Source: Fictibacillus arsenicus
GTDB taxonomy: Bacteria > Bacillota > Bacilli > Bacillales > Fictibacillaceae
Reading direction: 5' to 3'
Assembly (NCBI RefSeq): GCF_001642935.1
Contig: NZ_CP016761.1
Coordinates: 744,001-808,000, forward strand
DNA: 64,000 bases
In this document: piece after piece, positions 46,110 to 53,276 of the stretch
Position numbering within the stretch: position 1 is the first letter of the stretch
Layout: every line of letters begins with the position of its first letter
Made by a program: the position numbers and the translations under genes
Notes under the pieces: model-generated
Databases searched by the model: none
The model's input: only the letters and a program-made list of their open reading frames with translations
What the model was told of the DNA's origin: nothing

Positions 46110-47057
46110 TTATCTTCCTGCCTCAGATTCAACAGGGACATCAATGGATTCAAGGATATCTTTTAGTACCTGCTCTTTTGTTTTTCTCATTGTTCCTTCC
46201 ATTGACAATACTAAACGATGAGATAGAACATGAGGAGCAACAAGCTGAACGTCATCCGGTGTAACAAAAGTTCTGCCATTTACATATGCAGCACCTTGAG
46301 CAGCTTTCATGAAAGCAAGTGTTCCACGGGGAGAAACACCGTTTTCGATAAACTCATGCTGGCGTGTAGCATGGACAATTGATAATAAATAATTTTCAAT
46401 TTCATCACTTACAAAGATCTGCTGGACTTCTTCTTGCATTTTTATAATGTCCTCTAGAGTAAAGACAGGTTCGAGCAGCTCTTGCGGGTTTTGAGCACGA
46501 TACATATGTAGCATCTCTTTTTCCTGAGAAAAGTCTGGATAACCTGATGGCAATTTCATAAAGAATCGGTCAAGCTGTGCTTCAGGCAGTGGGAACGTAC
46601 CATGTGACTCAATGGGATTTTGTGTTGCAATTACTAAAAAAGGGGAAGGCAGTTTAAGTGTTTCTCCGTCAATGGTTACTTGCCGTTCTTCCATTACTTC
46701 TAATAAACTGGATTGAGCACGCGGGGTAGCACGGTTAATCTCATCGGCTAATAAGATGTTCGTCATAACTGGGCCGGGCCGCATTTCGAATTCTTGATGT
46801 TTTGGATGAAAGAACTGAATCCCTGTAATATCTGCTGGAAGGATATCGGGAGTGAATTGTATACGTTTGAATTCTCCATCTATTAAACGTGCAAGACTTT
46901 TAGCAAGCACAGTTTTTCCGGTTCCTGGCACATCTTCTAATAAAAGATGTCCTTTATTAACTAAAGCGATCATAGTTAGTTCAACAAGTTCATCTTTCCC
47001 TGTTAATACTCCAGCAATGGCGTTTTTAACAAGGTTTACTTGATTTACAATATTCAT
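46110..47057 (-). CDS. MoxR-family AAA+ ATPase (YeaC-like)
   Basis: 315 aa from the ATG at 47057, with GAGGAAG upstream. Walker A in LEDVPGTGKTVLAKSLAR, Walker B in ILLADEINRATPRAQSSLLEVMEERQ, sensor 1 IATQNPIES and the C-terminal lid VSPRGTLAFMKAAQ. A chaperone-like ATPase for partner proteins encoded next in the operon. Confidence 0.93.
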   Translation of the reverse strand: MNIVNQVNLVKNAIAGVLTGKDELVELTMIALVNKGHLLLEDVPGTGKTVLAKSLARLIDGEFKRIQFTPDILPADITGIQFFHPKHQEFEMRPGPVMTNILLADEINRATPRAQSSLLEVMEERQVTIDGETLKLPSPFLVIATQNPIESHGTFPLPEAQLDRFFMKLPSGYPDFSQEKEMLHMYRAQNPQELLEPVFTLEDIIKMQEEVQQIFVSDEIENYLLSIVHATRQHEFIENGVSPRGTLAFMKAAQGAAYVNGRTFVTPDDVQLVAPHVLSHRLVLSMEGTMRKTKEQVLKDILESIDVPVESEAGR

Positions 47058-47159
47058 TAATGATCTTCCTCTCAATGGTTAGATAAGTTAACCATACCAT
47101 TATTAAAATATTTAGAAAATAAGAATTGTAATATTTTTGAAATTTTTGTAATTAATAAA

Positions 47160-47382
47160 ATCTTTTTTCGCAATCAATTACGCTAGTGGAAGTGGTTGAT
47201 TTCAGTTCCAGGATGCTCGCTTTCCTCGGGGTGTGCGGTGAGCCTCCTCGCGCTTTGCGCCTTTAGGAGTCTCACCTGTCCCACTGATCCCGAAGGAGTC
47301 TCGCACCTTGCACTCCAATCAACTAGTCAATGAAGCATACTCAAGAAAATGTTCAAAAGCAACAATCTTTTAGAAAAGAGCC
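47160..47382 (+). mobile_element. MITE-like element, copy 10
   Basis: Core 47195-47323, 129 bp. The right end TTTTAGAAAAGAGCC is the best-preserved terminal repeat. Flanks TTAATAAA and AAAATAAA match at 6 of 8. It lies between moxR and the second uppP, next to the uppP terminator. Confidence 0.85.
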
Positions 47383-47384
47383 AA

Positions 47385-47422
47385 AATAAAAAAGCTTACC
47401 GCACAAAGGGAGCGGTAAGCTT
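47385..47422 (-). terminator. Terminator of the second uppP
   Basis: AAGCTTACCGC (47392-47402) and GCGGTAAGCTT (47412-47422), with T-run on the minus strand. Confidence 0.9.
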
Positions 47423-47429
47423 AAAAATT

Positions 47430-48230
47430 TTAAAGATAGAAGAACACAGCTAACACAGCAGCTATAATAAATCGATAATATGCAAAAGGCGTTAATTTTA
47501 CTTTTGCGATGAGTTTTACAAAGAATAAAATAGCTACAGCTGCTACTAAAAATGCTGTAACAAATCCTGTTAAAAAGAATGGAAGATCAGCTGCACTTAA
47601 TATGTCACGGCTTTTATAAAGATCGAGACCGGATGCTGCGATCATGATCGGAACGGCTTGAATAAATGAAAAATCTGCAGCTGTACGATGATTGAGCCCT
47701 GAGATCAATCCGCCTGAAATGGTTGCTCCAGAACGTGAAAAGCCTGGCCATAAAGACAGACATTGAAACAATCCAATTTTCAAAGCTTGTTTATACGTCA
47801 TGTCATCAAGGTCTGATGCATTAACACCTTTTTTATTCTGCACCTTCTCAGCAATCAGCATTAAAAATCCGCCGATAACAAGGCCGACAATGACTGTTTT
47901 AGGAGAGAACAGATGCGCCTTAATAAAATCATGAACAAGAAGTCCGATGATTACAGCTGGCATTATTGCAATAAAAATATGTCCAAGGTTTAAGCTGTTT
48001 TCCTTTTTAGCCATTTTGCCTACACCCAATAAACTCCAAAGGCGGTTCCAGTAGAGAACAACTACAGCCAGAATGGAACCAAGCTGAATAACAATTTCAA
48101 AAGTCTTTGCTTTGTCTCCCGTAAAATCTAGCATATGTCCCGCAACAATTAAGTGACCAGTTGACGAAACCGGAAGAAATTCTGTAATACCTTCTATAAT
48201 ACCCATTACGATTGCAACCCAAAGAAACAT
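47430..48230 (-). CDS. uppP: Undecaprenyl-diphosphatase, second paralogue
   Basis: 266 aa. [13 protein letters not shown] and [14 protein letters not shown] are the BacA/UppP motifs, closer to the classical BacA form than the copy at 4010-4792. Eight helices. Same reaction: recycling of undecaprenyl pyrophosphate. AGGTGA upstream of the ATG. Monocistronic. Confidence 0.93.
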   Translation of the reverse strand: MFLWVAIVMGIIEGITEFLPVSSTGHLIVAGHMLDFTGDKAKTFEIVIQLGSILAVVVLYWNRLWSLLGVGKMAKKENSLNLGHIFIAIMPAVIIGLLVHDFIKAHLFSPKTVIVGLVIGGFLMLIAEKVQNKKGVNASDLDDMTYKQALKIGLFQCLSLWPGFSRSGATISGGLISGLNHRTAADFSFIQAVPIMIAASGLDLYKSRDILSAADLPFFLTGFVTAFLVAAVAILFFVKLIAKVKLTPFAYYRFIIAAVLAVFFYL

Positions 48231-48333
48231 ACATTCACCTTCACTTATTTTAAATTCATGAAATCTATTATAGTTGAGAAGAAGAGTATTGTCATATTCT
48301 TTTTCTAGTTAATTATGTAAGATTTTGTACAAA

Positions 48334-48364
48334 TGAAAAAAGATGGGGAAGAGAACCCCATCTT
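48334..48364 (-). terminator. Terminator of the 3D-domain gene
   Basis: AAGATGGGG and CCCCATCTT around a 7-base loop, then TTTTTT on the minus strand. Confidence 0.88.
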
Positions 48365-48366
48365 CA

Positions 48367-48954
48367 TTAGTTAATGATTGTGATATTTACGTTCTTTCTG
48401 CCCCAGTTAATAGCATCTGAGTAGTTCTGCATATATACATCAATTTCGTTTCCGTTGATGCCTCCGCCAGTATCAGCAGCTACAGCATACCCATAGCCTG
48501 GTACATATACAACTGAACCCATTGGAATTACATCTGGATCAACTGCGATTACTTTTGCGTAAGGGATCTCTTTAAGGTTTGTCCCGCTTGAAGTAGTTCC
48601 GCTGCAGCCTTCGCAATTTGCTGTGTAAGCTGTTGCAGCGACAGTCATACCCTTTCTTTGAATGTTGTTTTGAATGCTGTTAAATGTTTGTTGTCCCGCA
48701 ATACCATCTACTAATAATCCTTTAGCTTTTTGATATTTAATAACTGCATCTTTAGTGACTGTACCATAATACCCTGTCGTTACAGCAAAATCAAAATATC
48801 CCATGGCCTTTAATTTACCTTGAAGTTCATATACATCATTATCCCATGTGCCAGGTCGAAGAGTGTGATCACCCATTGCTGCGAATCCGCTAACGGGAGC
48901 AGAAACGAGCAATCCGAATGCCATGGCCCCTGTAATTACCCATTTTTTTATCAT
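48367..48954 (-). CDS. Secreted cell-wall protein: PG-binding domain plus 3D domain (YocH-like)
   Basis: 195 aa from the ATG at 48954, with AGGAGGAG upstream. Signal peptide residues 1-26 (cleavage near GFA/AMG). A peptidoglycan-binding_1 domain (residues 32-90: NDVYELQGKLKAMGYF, GTVTKDAVIKYQKAKGL) and a 3D domain (residues 105-195: VAATAYT, SGTNLKEIPYAKVIAVDP, AADTGGGINGNEIDVY). 3D domains are lytic-transglycosylase-like folds. B. subtilis YocH is a WalR-regulated muralytic enzyme; a WalR box lies upstream here. Confidence 0.9.
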   Translation of the reverse strand: MIKKWVITGAMAFGLLVSAPVSGFAAMGDHTLRPGTWDNDVYELQGKLKAMGYFDFAVTTGYYGTVTKDAVIKYQKAKGLLVDGIAGQQTFNSIQNNIQRKGMTVAATAYTANCEGCSGTTSSGTNLKEIPYAKVIAVDPDVIPMGSVVYVPGYGYAVAADTGGGINGNEIDVYMQNYSDAINWGRKNVNITIIN

Positions 48955-48972
48955 AATAACTCCTCCTAATAT

Positions 48973-49010
48973 GTATAATTGGTTAAATACGCCTCGGTTG
49001 CCAATTATAC
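48973..49010 (-). promoter_or_regulatory. Inverted repeat embracing the -10 and leader of the 3D-domain gene
   Basis: GTATAATTGG (48973-48982) and CCAATTATAC (49001-49010) are a perfect 10-bp inverted repeat 18 bp apart. On the minus strand the distal arm contains TATAAT, a likely -10. The repeat could be an operator or a leader hairpin just before the Shine-Dalgarno. Confidence 0.55.
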
Positions 49011-49041
49011 TAATCGAATATGACAGAACCATTAGGAGAAG

Positions 49042-49058
49042 GTAACAAAGAGATTACA
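49042..49058 (-). promoter_or_regulatory. WalR binding box
   Basis: On the minus strand TGTAAT-CTCTT-TGTTAC: two TGTWAH hexamers with a 5-bp spacer, a perfect match to the WalR (YycF) consensus, about 33 bp upstream of TATAAT. Expected to activate the 3D-domain gene under WalRK. Confidence 0.8.
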
Positions 49059-49180
49059 ATATTATATTTATATAATAATAGGTAAATTAGTAAGTAAATG
49101 GATTAGAGATGGAGAATGCTGAAAAATGATAGAGGTTTCTGTGGTTCTCGACAAATTTCCCAGGAAATAGACAAGGATTG

Positions 49181-49336
49181 TTAATTATCGTTCCTTTCAT
49201 CATTCCATTCATCAAGACGGTTTAATAACTGATCTAGTTCTTGACTGCATATAACTGTTTCCTTCGCTGTAAGCCCATATGTTTTTCCAAGACAAAGCAA
49301 GACTTCGCGTTTTTCTTCAATTAATTGTAGCAACAT
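49181..49336 (-). CDS. Spo0E-family aspartyl-phosphate phosphatase, 51 aa
   Basis: Too short for most gene finders. Sequence begins MLLQLIEEKREVLLCLGKTY and has the family signature SQELDQLLNRLDEW (SQxLD). Spo0E/YisI/YnzD proteins are helical hairpins that dephosphorylate Spo0A~P and delay sporulation. The ribosome binding site (GAAAG) is weak. It lies between the 3D-domain gene and the antiporter gene. Confidence 0.8.
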   Translation of the reverse strand: MLLQLIEEKREVLLCLGKTYGLTAKETVICSQELDQLLNRLDEWNDERNDN

Positions 49337-49548
49337 GTATTATTCACAACTTTCATGAAAGATTTTGTCTCAATAAATATGCATTATTTTTAAGAAAAGA
49401 AAAAGGGTTTCGTGGAAAGAAGTGATAATGTTACAAGGTTCAACAACGCTCGATGATAGTATGTCGATTTATCTGAGTATCCTGTTGACTAGTTTTTGGA
49501 GAGGAAGGGAAATATATAGCTAGAGAAATAGTTTGAGAGGAGAAAATT

Positions 49549-51126
49549 ATGCATCACTCGTTGAATATTGCGTTCATTTTATTAGCTGTTGCGGTTGGAG
49601 TAACTGCTTTGGCAAAGAAAATAAAAAAACCTTATCCAATTGCACTTGTGATAGTAGGAGCGATCATCGGGCTTGTACCTCTTCCGGCTCTGGACCCTTT
49701 AAAAGGATTTGTTGAAGAGGGTTACACATTTCAATTTATTATCATTTCGCTTTTGTTGCCTACTTTACTAGGAGAGGCAAGTTTGAAACTTCCTTTCAGC
49801 CACTTGAGAGAAAATACAAAAGCTATAGGGGCACTAGCTGTTGGAGGAACCTTTCTTACCTTTTTGATTATCGGTGCTGGATCTTATTACATATTGGATT
49901 TAAGTCTTCAAACGGCTTTTGTATTTGCTGCTTTAATGAGCGCGACAGATCCTGTATCCGTTTTAAGCATTTTTAAAACTCTTGGAGTGAACCGAAAACT
50001 TTCAACTGTAATTGAAGGAGAGAGTTTGTTTAATGATGGATTAGCAGTTGTGCTTTTTATGATTGCCTCAATCTACCTGCCTTCTTATATTGAAATGGGT
50101 GCAGGGGGAATACTGGCTGCTGTTCTGATGCTTTTTAAAGTTGCGATCGGCGGAGCTATTGTAGGTGGAGGATTAGGATATATTTTTTCTAAGTTTACAA
50201 GCTGGTACGATGATTACCCGCTTGAGATTTTGTTTTCTATACTATTATTTTATGGTAGCTTCCTAATCGCAGAGTCCATACATGTATCGGGGGTAATTGC
50301 TGTTGTAGTTGCAGGTCTTGTCTTCGGAAATTATGGTGCCAAAATAGGGATGAGTCCAACTACTAAAATAAACATTCATTCTTTTTGGGATGTTTTGGCG
50401 CTGTTTGCGAATTCACTAGTGTTTCTGCTTGTCGGACTGGAAATCGCCTATATCGATATCAATGATAAATGGGGATTAATTGCAGTAAGTATTCTATTAG
50501 TACTTGCTGCAAGAACGGTGGCAGTATACACCTCGATGCTTCCTTTAAAAGGTATACCAGCAAAATGGAAACATGTGCTTAATTGGGGCGGACTAAAAGG
50601 ATCTTTGTCAATCGCTCTTGCGCTAAGTTTACCAGGAGATTTTCCGGGTCGGGAAAATATTATTATTTTAGCATTCTCTGTCGTTTTCTTTTCTTTGTTA
50701 GTACAAGGCATGACAATCTCCTCATTAATCAACAAACTGAACATAAAAGGCCCAAATAAAGAAAGAACAGATTATGAAGAGGCAATGACCGCTGTTCATA
50801 GATATGATTACGCTATAGAAAGACTAGATCAGTTAAAGAACGAGGCTGTTATTTCCACAATCGTTTTTGAAAGAATGAAAGCATTGTATGATCATAAACA
50901 AAAGGAAGCGAAAGAAACACTGGATGTGATGTATGAGGAGCACCCCGAGTGGAGGAAGACACAAGAACATATTGCTTCAATTGAGGCTCTTTATGCAGAA
51001 CATGAGGCGATAGAAAGATTGCTAAGAAAAGATATGATATCCAGCCAGCTTGCAGAAGAAGAAATTGAGCGGATTATTGATCATATTGAACAGAAGAAAA
51101 ATAAATATTATGAAGAAGAAAATTAA
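49549..51126 (+). CDS. CPA1-family Na+(K+)/H+ antiporter (NhaP/YvgP type)
   Basis: 525 aa. Twelve to thirteen helices over residues 1-395, with SATDPVSVLSIFK and the ion-binding GESLFNDGLAVV motif. LNWGGLKGSLSIALALSLP is the helix-11 arginine/glycine region. A cytoplasmic coiled helical tail of about 120 residues follows (EKTQEHIASIEALYAEHEAI). Exchanges monovalent cations for protons. GAGAGGAG upstream. Confidence 0.9.
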   Translation: MHHSLNIAFILLAVAVGVTALAKKIKKPYPIALVIVGAIIGLVPLPALDPLKGFVEEGYTFQFIIISLLLPTLLGEASLKLPFSHLRENTKAIGALAVGGTFLTFLIIGAGSYYILDLSLQTAFVFAALMSATDPVSVLSIFKTLGVNRKLSTVIEGESLFNDGLAVVLFMIASIYLPSYIEMGAGGILAAVLMLFKVAIGGAIVGGGLGYIFSKFTSWYDDYPLEILFSILLFYGSFLIAESIHVSGVIAVVVAGLVFGNYGAKIGMSPTTKINIHSFWDVLALFANSLVFLLVGLEIAYIDINDKWGLIAVSILLVLAARTVAVYTSMLPLKGIPAKWKHVLNWGGLKGSLSIALALSLPGDFPGRENIIILAFSVVFFSLLVQGMTISSLINKLNIKGPNKERTDYEEAMTAVHRYDYAIERLDQLKNEAVISTIVFERMKALYDHKQKEAKETLDVMYEEHPEWRKTQEHIASIEALYAEHEAIERLLRKDMISSQLAEEEIERIIDHIEQKKNKYYEEEN

Positions 51127-51152
51127 AAAATGGCCAAAAGGGGCCATTTTTT
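51125..51152. terminator. Bidirectional terminator
   Basis: AAAAAATGGCC and GGCCATTTTTT around AAAAGG. Shared by the antiporter gene and the converging Spo0E-like gene. Confidence 0.9.
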
Positions 51153-51318
51153 ATATGTTTTCTTGTCTTGAAAGAGTGAATTGATTGAGAAGCTGATCGA
51201 GCTGCTGACTGACTTTAACTATTTTTGGATGTGCCAGTTCATGGTTCAACTGGAGTGAAGTGCGATATAGTTCTTCTCTTAATAGGCTAATTCGGTCTTG
51301 AATCGTATGCTCCTTCAT
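51151..51318 (-). CDS. Spo0E-family aspartyl-phosphate phosphatase, 55 aa, riboswitch-controlled
   Basis: Begins MKEHTIQDRISLLREELYRT and has SQQLDQLLNQF, the Spo0E signature (SQxLD). Two-helix fold predicted. It would dephosphorylate Spo0A~P. AGGGAG lies 8-10 bp before the ATG. The leader carries a c-di-GMP-I riboswitch whose 3' strand includes CTCC, complementary to this ribosome binding site. Confidence 0.87.
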   Translation of the reverse strand: MKEHTIQDRISLLREELYRTSLQLNHELAHPKIVKVSQQLDQLLNQFTLSRQENI

Positions 51319-51344
51319 ATGTATATCTCCCTAGCAATTATTAC

Positions 51345-51444
51345 CGACGAAGGAGTTCATTCGGCACTGGCTGGCATATCTTTTTAAAGACTTAGCCCCT
51401 GTAGCTTTGCGTCCTTCCCTTTCGAAAAGTTTGCCCTTTCGTCG
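51345..51444 (-). ncRNA. c-di-GMP-I (GEMM) riboswitch upstream of the Spo0E-like gene
   Basis: On the minus strand: P1 CGACGAA pairs with TTCGTCG; inside it AGGGCAAAC, a TTTTCGAAAG hairpin, GGACGCAAAGC, ACAGGGGCTAAG, a variable stem, then ATGCCAGCCAGTGCCG. These are the diagnostic GEMM-I blocks in order. A likely -10 TATACT (51457-51462) puts the start a few bases upstream. GAACTCC at the 3' edge could pair with the AGGGAG of the gene, suggesting translational control; the direction is inferred only. Confidence 0.9.
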
Positions 51445-51577
51445 ATTGAATTCATAAGTATAGCATAATGACTCAACTTTTTTACAAATAATTACAAAAT
51501 AATACAACAGTAGAGTTTTTGGTCAGTGAAAACCATTCCTGTCACTAATGATATCGGATGTGATCCTAATAAGTTTA

Positions 51578-51864
51578 AGCTCATTTCTATAAGATTGTTG
51601 CTTTGCTTTTAAAGGTTTTTTGGAGGATGCTTCTTCGACTAGTTGATTGGAGCGGAAGGTGCGAGACTCCTCGAAAATGAAAATCAATTTTCTTCGTGCG
51701 ATGTAACGCTCTCGAAGCCTTCCTTGTCCTGCGGGAGCAGCGGGACAGGTGAGACCCTGGCAGGCTTGATTAGCCTAGGGGGCTCACCGCACGCCCCACG
51801 GAAAGCGAGCATCCTGGAGCGGATATCAACTACTTCCAATAGCAACAAAGTTGTTTTTTTGGTC
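51578..51864 (-). mobile_element. MITE-like element, copy 11 (with internal insert)
   Basis: Core 51642-51830, 189 bp, with an extra block of about 60 bp after GAGACTCCT and a replaced central loop (GGCAGGCTTGATTAGCCTAGGG region). Outer ends AGCTCATTTC and GTTTTTTTGGTC are diverged; no clear duplication. Confidence 0.75.
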
Positions 51865-51965
51865 AACTTAAGGAATTTCCTTTAAAATAGAAATGATATG
51901 CAATGAATGAGCAAACGACTAATTTGCTATAATTGGTAATAACAACTTGAAGGAGGGGAGACGGA

Positions 51966-53276
51966 ATGAAGCAACCAGAGGAAGACGATGAAAGAAATCG
52001 TACACAATATGATTCCCCTGAAAAGAAAGTTCAAAATACACATTCGGTTAAGTTGTGGAGTGAGTATTTTTCAGAACGATTCGAGACATTCGAAAGACGG
52101 AAAATGCAAACCGTCTCCTTTCGGGATCTTGCTGACGGAAAAGATACGAGTTACACATTTGTACATATCTACCGCGATTATTATCCTGCACTTTTAAATG
52201 CTGGACAATTTTTTGATGAAGATATTGCATTGCTATATAGATATCATGTACAAATTGAAACGCTCATCCGCTTATTTTCGTTTGAAGCACAATATGGGAT
52301 AGCAACTTACATGCAGGCTAACTTTGATGCTACAGTTGAAAAATTATCTGATCAGATCTATGTGGCATTAAAAGAGATGAATAGCAAAAAACTTCTAAAT
52401 GAGAATAAAAAACTCGTCGAAGAGAGTCTCCGAAACTTTCAAAGTCTTTATGAGATCCCTCCAAAATGGGGTTATTTATTATTTTATCTTTTTCAGATCA
52501 GCTGGTCTCTTCTTTATTCTGAGAGAACATGGATCGAAAAGTATGAAAAACAATTACTGGAAGAAAAAGAATCGGGCAAAACATCTCAAATGCTTGAGCT
52601 AGCTCTAGTGCATTTTGCTTTTGCACGTCAGCAGGATGATCTTGCTTTTGAACGTTTGGGTCAGAATGATAAGAAAGTGGAAATGGTGCATTACCTCGTC
52701 TGGATGAAACTTTTGGTTGATAAGCAGGAATGGGAGCGTCTTTTGTCATGGCTTCTTTATTTAAAACCAAATTTCCTTGATGGTGTCAGTTCTTATTATT
52801 ATCATTCAGACGCTCGTGAATTTTTCCACGAATACCTAAATTATTTCTGGAAGTATGCACAGCATACTGGTGACGAAGAACAATATGAAGAAATGCTCAT
52901 TGAGTTTCTGCCGATCACTTTCTATGAGTACGGCGAATATTTAATGGTAATTGGTGAACATGAGAGATGGGTGGAGCTTCAAGTGATCATGGGCTATTCA
53001 CCAGAGCTCATTCAGCGAAAGGATTTAAAAGAAGTTCTTTCTTTTGAAAAGGAAACGGTTTTGCCGATCTATCATCAAACGATTGACAGGCTGATTAATG
53101 AACGGACGAGAAAATCATATCAATCGGCTATAAAGCATTTAAAAACGCTCCGGACAATTTACTTTGATATTGGTGAAGAAGAACGATTTTCTCAGTATAT
53201 TAAACAAATCGCCACGATCTATGGACGGTTAAGAGCGTTTCAGGAAGAGTTAAGGAAAGGAAAGTTTATTTCATGA
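51966..53276 (+). CDS. Helical protein co-transcribed with a SNF2 helicase, 436 aa
   Basis: Not recognised with certainty. Soluble, helix-rich, acidic, Tyr/Trp-rich, no cysteine at all, with regions resembling TPR-like helical repeats. In B. subtilis the SNF2 gene ywqA is preceded by ywqB, a SWIM zinc-finger protein; this protein has the same position and may correspond to the helical part, but the CxCxnCxH finger is absent. AAGGAGGGG before the ATG, TATAAT at 51928-51933. Its stop overlaps the helicase ATG (ATGA). Confidence 0.75.
   Translation: MKQPEEDDERNRTQYDSPEKKVQNTHSVKLWSEYFSERFETFERRKMQTVSFRDLADGKDTSYTFVHIYRDYYPALLNAGQFFDEDIALLYRYHVQIETLIRLFSFEAQYGIATYMQANFDATVEKLSDQIYVALKEMNSKKLLNENKKLVEESLRNFQSLYEIPPKWGYLLFYLFQISWSLLYSERTWIEKYEKQLLEEKESGKTSQMLELALVHFAFARQQDDLAFERLGQNDKKVEMVHYLVWMKLLVDKQEWERLLSWLLYLKPNFLDGVSSYYYHSDAREFFHEYLNYFWKYAQHTGDEEQYEEMLIEFLPITFYEYGEYLMVIGEHERWVELQVIMGYSPELIQRKDLKEVLSFEKETVLPIYHQTIDRLINERTRKSYQSAIKHLKTLRTIYFDIGEEERFSQYIKQIATIYGRLRAFQEELRKGKFIS

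Noticed and set aside
51578-51864. 8-bp target duplication for MITE copy 11
   Set aside because: Flanks TAAGTTTA and AACTTAAG do not match in direct orientation; ends are too decayed to place.
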